Assembly: GCF_012641745.1 (NCBI RefSeq) | Contig: NZ_WEHZ01000009.1 | Coordinates: 98,863 to 162,862, forward strand | Reading direction: 5' to 3' | DNA length: 64,000 nt | Source of the DNA: Pseudoalteromonas peptidolytica | Lineage (GTDB): Bacteria; Pseudomonadota; Gammaproteobacteria; Enterobacterales; Alteromonadaceae | Shown here: in pieces, positions 22,630 to 31,721 of the stretch | Numbering within the stretch: position 1 is the first letter of the stretch | How the letters are laid out: each line of letters starts with the position of its first letter | Position numbers and translations under genes: made by a program | The notes under the pieces: generated by a model | Databases searched by the model: none | What the model saw: the letters and a program-made list of their open reading frames with translations, nothing else | Told to the model about the DNA's origin: nothing

Positions 22630-24567
22630 CTAGCCTTTCTTTTTTATTTGCCTGTATAAGGTCTTTAATTTTTTTAACTCAGTCTTAGATAGTGGTTTTT
22701 GTTGATACTGTGACTTCTCAAATAACGCATAGAACTGCCAAAGTACCTTCTCATTCTCCGGAAACAATTGTGTTAATTCCTGAATATTCTGTCGAACGCT
22801 ACCACTGTGTGAGTCCCTATTTAAATAACGCACTATATCATTGTAATAAGCCAACTCGATAGGGGGGGAAGCCCTACGTATATAGTTTACCAAGAAGAAG
22901 AGAATGACAGATAGTATCGCAAATATTAGTAATGATATAATCCCAGCCCACAGTGTGCCGTATTTACCAAACCAATTTTTGAACAACTTGCTTTGTTTGT
23001 CTCTATCAAAGTTGATGACAACTCTAGTCCACTGATAATCTAGCTCTTCTAGTTTTAATCGTACCCAATTAATTGAATGCCAATTTGAAAAAGCGATTAA
23101 GCTGTATCCTAATCCTTGTTGAAACTCATTAGACAATTGCGCTAGCTGCGACAGGCTACCTGTCATGCGTTCTGGTGCTATCCATGCTGTCGGATCTAAC
23201 CGTTGCCAACCTACTCCAGGCGTAAAATACTCGACCCAAGCGTGAGCATCATATTGATAAACACTATAATAACCTTGGTTTTTGTTTTGCTCACCACCTA
23301 AATAACCCGATACCAAGCGCGCTGGAATGTTTGCGCTTCTCAGCAAAAATGCAGCTGCCGAGGCGTAGTGCCCACAAAAACCATTTTGTGTATTAAACAA
23401 AAATTCATCAACTCTGTTATCAGACTGACTAGGTGTTGGGGTCAGAGTGTAAATAAATTGATTATTGAGAAAATACAGCCTCATTTTCTCAATAAACTCG
23501 CTTGTATTTGACGAACTCATTGCCCAAGTTTGAGCTAACTGGGTTGTTTTAGGGTTAAACCCTTTAGGGATCTTTACATTACGTTGATAATACCAAGGTT
23601 TTAGCGTGCTTTCAGGTGAAAAGTCGCTAACCATAATTGAGTACTCAATAGGCTTTGATGTGAGACTTTTGAGGTAAACTGTGCCAAATACATTGCTATT
23701 TAACTTTGGGTTATTTGAGTATGAGTAGGATAAACCGTATAACCAAGGAATGTGACTTGGTTGAGCAATGATTGTTGCATGCTCGCCTTCATCGAGGGGA
23801 GGTGGCTTCATATTCGTTCTTTGATATTCAGATATTTTCCAGCGTTTTCCGTCAAATTCATCATGAATGATGGCTCGCCAGTAGTAAGGCCCTTCAATCT
23901 GCTCATTTTCAAAGGTAGCTCGGAATACGAGTTCTTCCGATTGCGATAAGCTAACAATATCAAACGGATCGACATTTTCAGACAGGCCTGTTTTAGCTTC
24001 CTTCTGGGGTTGTGGTAGCTGCCAAAATGCCGGTAACTTTGGTAAAAAAACCACTAAAAATGCAGCCACCGGCAACACTATTATCAAGCCTTTGATGCTT
24101 ACTTTCAAAGCCGGTTTTAATTTTAAGTTCTGCTCTAGGTTAAGCATAATAGCTAGGTTTACAGCCAGCATGCAAAGCACTAACAAAGCAGCAAACAGGC
24201 TTTGTGTGAATAAAAATAAGCACGGATAAGTAAAAAAATTCAAAATACAAATTTGCGTGAACTGGTTTGCCTTTGTGGCATGTATCTGTTTCAGCAAGGA
24301 GGCTATTAACATGAGCGCGACGAAAACATTTACGCTATTTTTCAGACCAATTAAGCTTGCAGTTGTAACTGCCCCAAGTAAAGTAACGACATTAATGAAT
24401 CGCACACTCAATATTGTTGGTGTTGTGAATATGCGAATGGTTTGCCAAAGCATCAGCACGCTTACTAAACCCGTAAAGCCAACCCCAAAGTCATCAATCA
24501 GAATGAGGCTAATCAACCAAACAAATACAGAGGTGCTATAGTACCATACTGGAAACTTAGAACTCAC
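22630..24567 (-). CDS. tgpA: Membrane transglutaminase-like protease TgpA (DUF3488 plus transglutaminase core)
   Basis: 645 residues. The N-terminal part (about 1-185) has several membrane helices (DUF3488), then a periplasmic region with the transglutaminase fold. The triad is Cys in NGFCGHYASAAA (about residue 398), His in YDAHAWVEYF (about 442) and Asp in RLDPTAWIAP (about 458). A last membrane helix (AGIISLLIFAILSVILFFLV) and a charged cytoplasmic tail end the protein, the TgpA layout known from Pseudomonas aeruginosa, where the gene is essential. It overlaps DUF58 by 11 bases and follows MoxR, the usual partner trio. The natural substrate is unknown. Confidence 0.92.
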   Translation of the reverse strand: MSSKFPVWYYSTSVFVWLISLILIDDFGVGFTGLVSVLMLWQTIRIFTTPTILSVRFINVVTLLGAVTTASLIGLKNSVNVFVALMLIASLLKQIHATKANQFTQICILNFFTYPCLFLFTQSLFAALLVLCMLAVNLAIMLNLEQNLKLKPALKVSIKGLIIVLPVAAFLVVFLPKLPAFWQLPQPQKEAKTGLSENVDPFDIVSLSQSEELVFRATFENEQIEGPYYWRAIIHDEFDGKRWKISEYQRTNMKPPPLDEGEHATIIAQPSHIPWLYGLSYSYSNNPKLNSNVFGTVYLKSLTSKPIEYSIMVSDFSPESTLKPWYYQRNVKIPKGFNPKTTQLAQTWAMSSSNTSEFIEKMRLYFLNNQFIYTLTPTPSQSDNRVDEFLFNTQNGFCGHYASAAAFLLRSANIPARLVSGYLGGEQNKNQGYYSVYQYDAHAWVEYFTPGVGWQRLDPTAWIAPERMTGSLSQLAQLSNEFQQGLGYSLIAFSNWHSINWVRLKLEELDYQWTRVVINFDRDKQSKLFKNWFGKYGTLWAGIISLLIFAILSVILFFLVNYIRRASPPIELAYYNDIVRYLNRDSHSGSVRQNIQELTQLFPENEKVLWQFYALFEKSQYQQKPLSKTELKKLKTLYRQIKKKG

Positions 24568-25501
24568 TCAGCGCCTCCAAGCATTTTTGCTTATGTGCGT
24601 TCCCGCTACCCAGTGGTATACGCAGTTGTTTGAGTTTTATTGCATAATGAGCTTGCTGTTTATCGGCATCCAAAATTTGTGTGCAAAGCTTACCCAAGCG
24701 TTCCTCTTTTGTGCCAAGTAATAAGTCATAATCAAAGACGGTTTGATTTGAAAAGTGGCCATTAGAGTTGTGTGTTTTAACTAACATCTGCTCGGTTTTG
24801 GCGTAATGCTTCCAAGCGACCCTGCTAAGGCTCATCCCTTTTTGATAAAGGGTAAGGTGGTCAAACTCAGATGCGCTATCCTGCTGTTGTGATAAAGTTT
24901 CGTTTTTATCTGGTATATGACTTGGTTGTTGCTCTTTTTCATCTAAAGGTAATGGTGTAGGGTAAATATAAAAGACATCATTTGGTCTTAAATAAGACCA
25001 TGTCCGGATCAGCCCAAGTGGAAAGTAGCTCATTATTTTAATGGTGCCAGTTTCATATTTACCCCGTGATAAGTTGGTAATAGGAAGCGCTATTTGTATC
25101 TCATCTTGAATAATAGGAATATGTGAAGGTGTATGGTTGTATTCACTAGTGAGCCTTAGCGACTGTATCTCTGAGCTTGATGACAACTTTAAATTAAGGG
25201 TAGGGTGATAAGGACTAAAGTTATCCTCAGCGCCCAAATACTGAATTTTAGCATTGTTAAAATTAAAAAAAGCGATAAACAAGACCACGACCATGATCAC
25301 GGCCATTATGTATGATGTCGCGAGGATCAGGTTATTTTGATAATTTATCCCCAAAATGAAGTTAATGAGTGCAACTGTGACAAAAAAGAAGCCATCCTTA
25401 GATGGCAAGATATAGATATTGCTGTGTGAAAACGTGAGTTCTGAACTTTGGTGCTTTTTATATATGTGCTGTTTGACTTGAGCTCGCAAGCGTTTGAACA
25501 T
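24557..25501 (-). CDS. DUF58 domain protein of the MoxR operon
   Basis: 314 residues with two close membrane helices near the N-terminus (about 33-78). The DUF58 region carries GMSLSRVAWKHYAKTEQMLVK, the conserved heart of the family, which is related to von Willebrand A folds but without a clear MIDAS motif. It starts 2 bases after moxR and overlaps tgpA. In related loci MoxR, DUF58 and transglutaminase proteins are thought to form a chaperone-like assembly at the envelope. Confidence 0.9.
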   Translation of the reverse strand: MFKRLRAQVKQHIYKKHQSSELTFSHSNIYILPSKDGFFFVTVALINFILGINYQNNLILATSYIMAVIMVVVLFIAFFNFNNAKIQYLGAEDNFSPYHPTLNLKLSSSSEIQSLRLTSEYNHTPSHIPIIQDEIQIALPITNLSRGKYETGTIKIMSYFPLGLIRTWSYLRPNDVFYIYPTPLPLDEKEQQPSHIPDKNETLSQQQDSASEFDHLTLYQKGMSLSRVAWKHYAKTEQMLVKTHNSNGHFSNQTVFDYDLLLGTKEERLGKLCTQILDADKQQAHYAIKLKQLRIPLGSGNAHKQKCLEALSEF

Positions 25502-25503
25502 AT

Positions 25504-26409
25504 TTAATGTACCGGTACGTTATCAAATATTTGCAATTTGAGCTGGGCTTCATTTGTGCTCGTTACACCCAAACGATGTGCGCAAACAGAGGTAAAAACA
25601 GCTTGTACATCATCTGGGATGACAAAGTCTCGACCATTGATAAATGCGTATGCACGGCTTGCTGAAGCCAGTGCAATACTGGCGCGTGGCGATAGTGGAT
25701 CGCTAAACATGCCTGAGCTTCTCGTATACGTGATCAAACGCAAAATATAGCTAACTACCGCGTCACTTAAAGTAATAAGAGGGATTTTTTGCTGAAATTT
25801 CAGTAGGGCGTCACTATCTATTACTTGCTGAGTCTTGACTGAGGCGCGAGGTATGCCAGCTTGGTGAATTAGCTGTGCTTCAGCGGCCTCTGATGGGTAA
25901 CCAAGACTAATCCTCATAAAAAACCTATCCAACTGAGACTCTGGTAATGGGTAAGTTCCAGATTGGTGTTGTGGATTTTGTGTTGCAATTACAAAAAATG
26001 GGCTAGGGAGCTTGTGACTCTCGCCATCTATGGTCACTTGATGTTCTTCCATTGACTCCAATAACGCACTTTGCGTTTTTGGGCTTGCTCTATTTATCTC
26101 GTCCGCGAGTAAAACCTGTGTGAAAACAGGACCTGGGTGGAATTCAAAAGATTGTTGTTCGCGGTTGAAAATAGAAGTCCCGGTAATGTCTGATGGTAGA
26201 AGATCGCTCGTAAATTGGACTCGCCGATAATTTAACCCAAGTACATCAGCCAATGAATGCGATAAAGTTGTTTTACCCATACCCGGTAAATCCTCGATGA
26301 GTAAATGGCCTCGACAGAGCAAGCTACAAATCGCCAGTTTAATTTGCTCAGGCTTTTCCAAAATCACAGCAGAAAGAGAGTCTATAACATCATTAATGAC
26401 CTGGTTCAT
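25504..26409 (-). CDS. MoxR family AAA+ ATPase
   Basis: Cytosolic AAA+ chaperone-type ATPase of 301 residues. Walker A is EDLPGMGKTTLSHSLA and Walker B is VLLADEINRASPKTQSALLE. Sensor 1 is FFVIATQNPQHQSGTYPLPE, and sensor 2 (SPRASIALASASRAYAF) is MoxR-typical. The start overlaps the response regulator stop by ATGA, tying signal input to this ATPase. The C-terminus (QIFDNVPVH) is slightly short but domain-complete. Confidence 0.94.
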   Translation of the reverse strand: MNQVINDVIDSLSAVILEKPEQIKLAICSLLCRGHLLIEDLPGMGKTTLSHSLADVLGLNYRRVQFTSDLLPSDITGTSIFNREQQSFEFHPGPVFTQVLLADEINRASPKTQSALLESMEEHQVTIDGESHKLPSPFFVIATQNPQHQSGTYPLPESQLDRFFMRISLGYPSEAAEAQLIHQAGIPRASVKTQQVIDSDALLKFQQKIPLITLSDAVVSYILRLITYTRSSGMFSDPLSPRASIALASASRAYAFINGRDFVIPDDVQAVFTSVCAHRLGVTSTNEAQLKLQIFDNVPVH

Positions 26410-26789
26410 GTCACCAGCTCTAAACGTTTCATTACAGAATCGACTTTGTGTGCATTGAAGGGTTTTGCAATAAAACCTTTAGCTCCTAACTCCCAAGTGT
26501 TTTGAACATTTTCCATACTGTTATGTCCGGAGCACATGATGACATGAGCTGTTGGAAAGTTTTCATTGATGTAAGCTAGAATTTCAGTTCCATCAGTATC
26601 TGGAAGCTCAATATCTAGAAAGACTACGTTGGGCTGTTTATGCTTTAGTAGCGGTTTTGCTGAATCGAAGTTTTCACAGCCGTAGACTTCTTCAAAGCCT
26701 AAATTTTCTAAAATTTGAGTAAGAAAATCTCGGATTTCAACTGCATCATCAATAATCAAAATGGGTTCTAGCGGTCTTACAAATTCCAT
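26406..26789 (-). CDS. Single-domain response regulator (CheY-like receiver)
   Basis: A receiver-only protein of 127 residues from the ATG at 26789; a TTG five codons upstream is less likely. Acidic pair DD at 14-15, phosphoacceptor Asp59 in VVFLDIELPDTDG, Ser in the switch position (VIMCSGHNS) and the conserved Lys in GFIAKPFNAHKV are all present, so it can probably be phosphorylated. No output domain and no histidine kinase are nearby. As first gene of the moxR-DUF58-tgpA operon it could steer the ATPase by protein contact. Confidence 0.9.
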   Translation of the reverse strand: MEFVRPLEPILIIDDAVEIRDFLTQILENLGFEEVYGCENFDSAKPLLKHKQPNVVFLDIELPDTDGTEILAYINENFPTAHVIMCSGHNSMENVQNTWELGAKGFIAKPFNAHKVDSVMKRLELVT

Positions 26790-27004
26790 ATGTCGATACT
26801 TCAAATTACAAATTCAATCACATACTATAAAATGCTTATCCATAGCTCAACAGTTATTGTTGTAAACTTTATGAATATGTCCGATACCGTCTAGTATTGG
26901 ACATATTGTAGTAACGATAGTGCGCATAATGCAATCCACACATAACAACCCATAATTTATATTATGTTAAATAGGTTGTTTTATACTGCCAGTTGGATTC
27001 CTAA

Positions 27005-28267
27005 TCAGTTGATTACTTCTCTTTTGCCATCTATGTGTTGCTTTAAAAGAAATACCGCACGCTCTAATGTCACATCATTACCATTTTCGTCCATATCACC
27101 TGGCATTATCACTGTCGGTTCGAAATCTTCACGGTAACGACCATCTACGTGATATAAACGTTCAAACCCCAGTTCAATCCAAGCATCGCTTTTGTCGAGT
27201 GGTAATCGTTTTATGCCGCCCAGTAAATCAGCCATTGGAGTGCCAACCACAGCAATTGCACCAAGCGCGTCTAAACCGATTGTCATTCCTTCGCCTATGC
27301 TACCTGTCCATCTCCCAGCCAACGCAATAAATGGTATTTGAATACTTGGCTGCGCTGGTTGAGTGTTTGCTGTCTCAACTTGCGCGCGCTGGTAATGAAT
27401 AGTCGGAGTTTGTATACGGTGCTTTTGATATGCTGCAGCTGTGGTGGAAAAATGACCTAATATAGGCTCTGCAACACCCGTATTTCCACCACTTGGCGTA
27501 TTGCGTAAGTCTATAATATACCCTTGAACTTGACCAAGTGCTTGCAATGCAGCTTTAAAGTCTGCAACGGTATTACTATTTCCCATGGCATTGTTAAAGC
27601 GAATGTAACCAAGCTCTTCAATTTTTTTGTATAAAACAGTACCTCCTTTAGAAAGCGCATTAATGGCGTCATAACTTGCAGGAAGTTGCATCTCAGATGT
27701 TCCCTGTTTCGTTATTAGCTTAAACCTTCTAGGTTGATAGCGCTTGCCGCCAAGCGCGATATTCAAAGCGTAATTTTTCTGAGCATCTGTTAGCCTGCTA
27801 AGCTCGACCTGCATTACATCTTCAATAGCACTCACTATTGATTGGCCATTCACTGTTGAAATTTTATTTCCTGGTCTTATGCCTTCAATGTCGGCTGCGC
27901 TGTCTCGTTTTACGTCCAAGACCACCGCTATATTTTCTTCAAACACGGCAAAAATATCTGCGCCAGTTGGATAAACAATATAGTCATCTTCATTTAGTGG
28001 GCCTAAATTGAGGTGTGGGTCGGTGAAGTGGCGTAAATAAGACTGGCTCAAATCGATAAAATCTTGCTTGTTGTAGACACCGTTTAACTTTTTTCTAAAC
28101 GCTTGCTCAACAGCTTGATGATTTTCTGCATCTCCAAGGTAGGCATAATGTGTTGCCAGTACCGTGTTTAGTTGTTTCCACGCGCCATTGACATCAAACG
28201 TCTTTGCTAAAGCGGCATTTGTGCTAAACAGCGCAAAGCCAAAACACCAAGCATGTACCGTTTTCAT
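27005..28267 (-). CDS. S41 family (C-terminal processing type) peptidase
   Basis: 420 residues with a signal peptide (MKTVHAWCFGFALFSTNAALA). A PDZ-like region (ADIEGIRPGNKISTVNGQS) at about 130-160 precedes the S41 core. Strand YIIDLRNTPSGGNTGVAEP leads to ALAGRWTGSIGEGMTIGLDA, where the Ser of the TGSxGE motif (about residue 322) is the expected nucleophile. MGGI-type LLGGIKRLPL follows. Probably periplasmic. Its substrate is unknown. It is the last of a run of minus-strand genes. Confidence 0.85.
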   Translation of the reverse strand: MKTVHAWCFGFALFSTNAALAKTFDVNGAWKQLNTVLATHYAYLGDAENHQAVEQAFRKKLNGVYNKQDFIDLSQSYLRHFTDPHLNLGPLNEDDYIVYPTGADIFAVFEENIAVVLDVKRDSAADIEGIRPGNKISTVNGQSIVSAIEDVMQVELSRLTDAQKNYALNIALGGKRYQPRRFKLITKQGTSEMQLPASYDAINALSKGGTVLYKKIEELGYIRFNNAMGNSNTVADFKAALQALGQVQGYIIDLRNTPSGGNTGVAEPILGHFSTTAAAYQKHRIQTPTIHYQRAQVETANTQPAQPSIQIPFIALAGRWTGSIGEGMTIGLDALGAIAVVGTPMADLLGGIKRLPLDKSDAWIELGFERLYHVDGRYREDFEPTVIMPGDMDENGNDVTLERAVFLLKQHIDGKREVIN

Positions 28268-28310
28268 GTAGTGTTATCCTTGTCGTTATTTTTAGTTCCT
28301 AAGATAAAGC

Positions 28311-28883
28311 TTAGTGAAGTGCCGCAGTAAAAGGGATGGACTTACAAATCTCCGCCTCTGCAATTAGAATTTCTTCAAGCCGTTGGTCGATAATATGTTT
28401 GCCGAAATATTCATATCCAAGCTCTACAAATAGGTTTTTATGTTTCTCTTCTGACTTGGCAATGGCTACGTAAAACTCTTTTTCTTTGCCTTTAGGTAGT
28501 GCTTCAGCAACCAGTGAAAATCGTTCATGTCCCCTCGCCTCTATCACGGCACCTATTAATAGCCTGTCAATCAGGTATTCATCACTCCCTTGACGAAACA
28601 ATGCACGCATCTGTTTTATATAGGGATCTTTTTGGTCATTACCTAACAATGTGCCACGTTCTGTGAGTATTTTTAATACTTGCTTGAAATGTATCATTTC
28701 TTCTATGGCAAGATCAGCCATCGCTTTCACTAACTTTATTCTATCTGGATAATGTCCAAGCATCGCCATTGCCATGCCTGCTGCTTTCTTTTCCGCCGCA
28801 GCGTGATCTTGTAGAAAAGTATCGAAATCAGCTAAGACTGCATCAGTCCAGCTAAATGGAGTGTGATATTTTAGTTCAAACAT
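28311..28883 (-). CDS. miaE: tRNA 2-methylthio-N6-isopentenyladenosine hydroxylase MiaE
   Basis: Non-haem diiron enzyme that hydroxylates ms2i6A37 to ms2io6A in tRNA. The 190 residues form a ferritin-like four-helix fold. Ligand motifs are DHAAAEKKAAGMA, LAIEEMIHFKQVL (ExxH), IEARGHERFSLV and KSEEKHKNLFVEL (ExxH). The length fits the short gammaproteobacterial MiaE. The miaA/miaB partners are not in the window. Confidence 0.93.
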   Translation of the reverse strand: MFELKYHTPFSWTDAVLADFDTFLQDHAAAEKKAAGMAMAMLGHYPDRIKLVKAMADLAIEEMIHFKQVLKILTERGTLLGNDQKDPYIKQMRALFRQGSDEYLIDRLLIGAVIEARGHERFSLVAEALPKGKEKEFYVAIAKSEEKHKNLFVELGYEYFGKHIIDQRLEEILIAEAEICKSIPFTAALH

Positions 28884-28919
28884 AACTTCTTTTTAATTTT
28901 AAACCTTTAATTACTATTT

Positions 28920-29561
28920 TTAGATAGCGTTATTGTATAGTGTTGCGTCTTTATCTGACTTTCCATTTCTTGTGGAGTCAATCTTATTTGAGTGTTGGAA
29001 CCACTTCCATGCTGTGACTTTACCGTTAATGTTAACATGCGGGATCCGGATGTTTTGTCCAGGACAATCCATAAACTGTGCTAGTTTAGTCGTTATATCC
29101 GCATCAGTTAGCATCACCTCGATGTTTTCTATCTGGTTTGAAGCAACAAAATGACGAACTTTTCTTGTATGCTGGTTATAACATGTTAGCCAGTAATCAT
29201 CATCTTCAAAGTGTTGCTCAAAATTTGGAAAGGTAGCTAGGTAACAACGTTTGATAGTGTCGTTAAACCCTCCTTGCTGAGAGAGTAAATTTGCACGCAT
29301 TGATGACATTAACCGTCGAATTGAAGGCAGCCATTGCTCAAATTCTCGCGTTAAATGGATAATCTTAGAGCTTGGATACAAGGTATACAGCTTTTCAAAG
29401 TCTGCGAACACTGGCGTATCTGCTAAAAAGTTAGCGTCTTTAATAGCCTGTCTTGTATAGGCTGTGTGAGCTGTTTTATATCCTAAATTGAGGGCTGTAA
29501 TACATAAGCTCGTGGTGCCAGTTCTAGGAAGTCCAGTGACGAGTATTTTCTGTGTGGCCAT
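28920..29561 (-). CDS. Sulfotransferase family protein (P-loop, PAPS-binding type)
   Basis: 213 residues with an N-terminal P-loop ILVTGLPRTGTTSLCITA, which matches the 5'-phosphosulfate loop of sulfotransferases. A second conserved strand, SSKIIHLTREFEQWLPSI, resembles the 3'-phosphate-binding segment (R-x-hydrophobic-x-W). The acceptor is unknown and could be a glycan, lipid or small metabolite. It begins 8 bases after the MAPEG gene, so the two are co-transcribed. Confidence 0.78.
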   Translation of the reverse strand: MATQKILVTGLPRTGTTSLCITALNLGYKTAHTAYTRQAIKDANFLADTPVFADFEKLYTLYPSSKIIHLTREFEQWLPSIRRLMSSMRANLLSQQGGFNDTIKRCYLATFPNFEQHFEDDDYWLTCYNQHTRKVRHFVASNQIENIEVMLTDADITTKLAQFMDCPGQNIRIPHVNINGKVTAWKWFQHSNKIDSTRNGKSDKDATLYNNAI

Positions 29562-29569
29562 TATATTAA

Positions 29570-29944
29570 CTAAATAAAATATAGGTATAAATTGGACAGA
29601 GATAAGGTAAGGATAACGCCATAGGTAGTGGCCATTGACACTTTGCGTATAGAGAAGTTATTGCGCTGTAGCGCGATAAAATGAGCAACTCGAGAAAAGA
29701 CAAATGCCGCACCTAAAATGTGAACAAATAAAGCGCTAATATCTTGTAGTTCGAGCAGTAACATCATAATCAGCACAAACGGCGTATACTCAATGAAATT
29801 AGCATGAATTCGAATGGCACTACGCAATGTATCAATATCACCATCACCGAGTGAGATCTTATGTTTGTGCCTCAATGAAATGATACTAAAACTCAATTTA
29901 ATATATAAAAGCGCCAACAGTGCCGCATATAATCCTGTAATCAT
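29570..29944 (-). CDS. MAPEG family membrane protein
   Basis: 124 residues with four hydrophobic segments. The family signature is SAIRIHANFIEYTPFVLI (N-x-x-E-x-x-P), followed by FSRVAHFIALQRNN. The MAPEG family includes microsomal glutathione transferases; bacterial members of this size (YecN-like) are poorly characterised. The ATG is preceded at 6 bases by GGAGGG, an ideal ribosome-binding site that is also one arm of a hairpin. Confidence 0.87.
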   Translation of the reverse strand: MITGLYAALLALLYIKLSFSIISLRHKHKISLGDGDIDTLRSAIRIHANFIEYTPFVLIMMLLLELQDISALFVHILGAAFVFSRVAHFIALQRNNFSIRKVSMATTYGVILTLSLSNLYLYFI

Positions 29945-29966
29945 AAAAAACCCTCCGATTGGAGGG
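29945..29966 (-). promoter_or_regulatory. Terminator-like hairpin that contains the MAPEG ribosome-binding site
   Basis: On the minus strand CCCTCC, loop AATC, GGAGGG and then TTTTTT run directly into the MAPEG ATG. The right arm is the Shine-Dalgarno sequence, so the hairpin would both end transcription from the SIMPL gene and hide the start site. Confidence 0.72.
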
Positions 29967-30000
29967 ATAGTTTATAACTTTACGGTATTGGCCGCTAGCT

Positions 30001-30714
30001 CTACTTGAGTAGATAAACGGCATAAACTTCAGCGTTTAGTGTTATTGAGCCTGTGTTATATGCGTCTTTATACGATCCTCGATCAGCTTCCATCGCCATA
30101 GCTGCTGTGCGAACATATGGTTGGATGGGTGTTTGCATAGGTTGGAACGACACAGAGTAAAGCTTGTCTAACTCGACTTCAAACTCGCCTGCTAATTCTT
30201 TGGCTGCTTTTTTGGCGTCTTTTATCGCCGCTTTTTTAAGGCTTTGCAGGTATTTACCTTCATTTTCTACACTAAACTCAGTGTTATTAAACTGATTAAT
30301 ACCACTATCTACAAACTCTTGTAAAAGCTTTGGGTATTTCGCAATGTCTTTGAGTTTTACTGTCAAACTGCGGCTGACCCGAAACCCATCAAACTCTTCT
30401 TCATTGGTTTGACGGTTATAACGCGTTTGCCTGTAAATGTTTAATTGATCTGCGTGAATATCACTTTCCTGAATGTTGAAATCTTTTGCTATTTCGATAG
30501 CTTTTGCCATGACTTTGTCCACATTTTCCTTGGCAGTTGGCAATGACTTGTGATTTTCAGTTATTGCCACGCGAACGGTAGCAACGTCAGGCTGTACTTG
30601 TATAAAAGAAGTTCCCTTCACATACAGGTGAGGTGAATCAGGCAAGCTGCTTGCCTTTGTAATGCTACTAAAGATCAAAACTAAGGGGAATAAAAGTAAG
30701 CGTTTCATATACAC
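30001..30714 (-). CDS. SIMPL domain (DUF541, YggE-like) periplasmic protein
   Basis: 237 residues with a signal peptide (MKRLLLFPLVLIFSSITKA after the initial MY). The SIMPL domain starts LYVKGTSFIQVQPDVATVRVAI. AIKDAKKAAKELAGEFEVELDKLYSVSF is the characteristic K-A-rich helix and strand, and TGSITLNAEVYAVYLL closes the domain. E. coli YggE is linked to oxidative stress tolerance; the molecular role is unknown. Confidence 0.88.
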   Translation of the reverse strand: MYMKRLLLFPLVLIFSSITKASSLPDSPHLYVKGTSFIQVQPDVATVRVAITENHKSLPTAKENVDKVMAKAIEIAKDFNIQESDIHADQLNIYRQTRYNRQTNEEEFDGFRVSRSLTVKLKDIAKYPKLLQEFVDSGINQFNNTEFSVENEGKYLQSLKKAAIKDAKKAAKELAGEFEVELDKLYSVSFQPMQTPIQPYVRTAAMAMEADRGSYKDAYNTGSITLNAEVYAVYLLK

Positions 30715-30764
30715 GTCTCGTAATGGTTTGGTCAGTAAAGTTTATTAGACCATAACTGTGTTAA

Positions 30765-31580
30765 TCATTGCTGAACGCTAAACGCATTTTCCAGTGACTG
30801 GATTATATAAGGTTCCTCTAATTCAAAGAAAAGTCCTTTGTGAGCATCAATTATTTTTGCTTGCATTCTCGGCTCGGATAGAGCCTGTTGAAACAAACGA
30901 ATTGCTGCTTTACCCTCATCGCTTCTTGCGCATGCTATGTACCCAAAAATAGTGAAGTCGGCTTCTGTAATTGCATGAAAGCTATACTGATTGAGCGAAT
31001 GTGCTGACGGGTGCTCAGCTATAAACACTGAACTGTATTCAATTATGCCATCCAACTTCCCTTGGCTTAGCATCGCTCTTAAGCGATAAGCGCTTTGGTT
31101 TCCCTCTGCGAACCAAAACGTGTCTTTGTGTTGTGATATTAAGTTATCTATTTTGTTACCGTACGAGCGGCCATCGGAAACCCCTATGCGCAGGCCTCTG
31201 TCTATAACAGTTGCCAGTGAGACAATGTCAGGTATCTCTTTTTGATTTCGCAGTATAAGTCGGTTGGCAGGAAATGACATCAGTGGTAAGTCTGTAAAAA
31301 CCGCAACTTGCTCTCGCTCTGCTGTTTTTACTTTATTATAGAGGCAAGCGTTGGGGTTTTGGCTCAGCTCTCTCCACTCCCTTGCTCGACTGGCCGCAAT
31401 AAATGACATTGTCATTGCATTACCCAAGCTTCTTTCCAATTTGATTAAGAGTTGAGTCGCTAAATCGTTTGGTGCGGTTTGCCTGTCGGGGTCGTAATCG
31501 GACACCACTTCTATTTTCAAATCAGCGGAGTACACAAATATACTGAAAATAGCTGCAAACAAGGCGACCAAATCGCGCAT
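30765..31580 (-). CDS. Periplasmic substrate-binding (SBP_bac_3-like) protein
   Basis: 271 residues with a signal peptide (MRDLVALFAAIFSIFVYSADL). The body looks like a class II solute-binding fold: an N-terminal lobe with EVVSDYDPDR, a middle DGRSYGNKIDNLI segment, then LSQGKLDGIIEYSSVFIAEH and a C-terminal FQQALSEPRMQAKIIDAH helix. No permease or ATPase gene is adjacent, so it may be an orphan sensor-type binding protein, as is common in Alteromonadales. The ligand is unknown. Confidence 0.72.
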   Translation of the reverse strand: MRDLVALFAAIFSIFVYSADLKIEVVSDYDPDRQTAPNDLATQLLIKLERSLGNAMTMSFIAASRAREWRELSQNPNACLYNKVKTAEREQVAVFTDLPLMSFPANRLILRNQKEIPDIVSLATVIDRGLRIGVSDGRSYGNKIDNLISQHKDTFWFAEGNQSAYRLRAMLSQGKLDGIIEYSSVFIAEHPSAHSLNQYSFHAITEADFTIFGYIACARSDEGKAAIRLFQQALSEPRMQAKIIDAHKGLFFELEEPYIIQSLENAFSVQQ

Positions 31581-31721
31581 GCCATTCCCCTTTCAATAAA
31601 CAACATGCAGTGAAGCATATGCTCCTTGACCGAGTAACTGCATTTAAACGCTTAAGTGCTCCTAGCACCGTTGATTATAGAAGTATGGCGCAACTTTAAC
31701 CATTGCGCCAAAATAAAGCGT

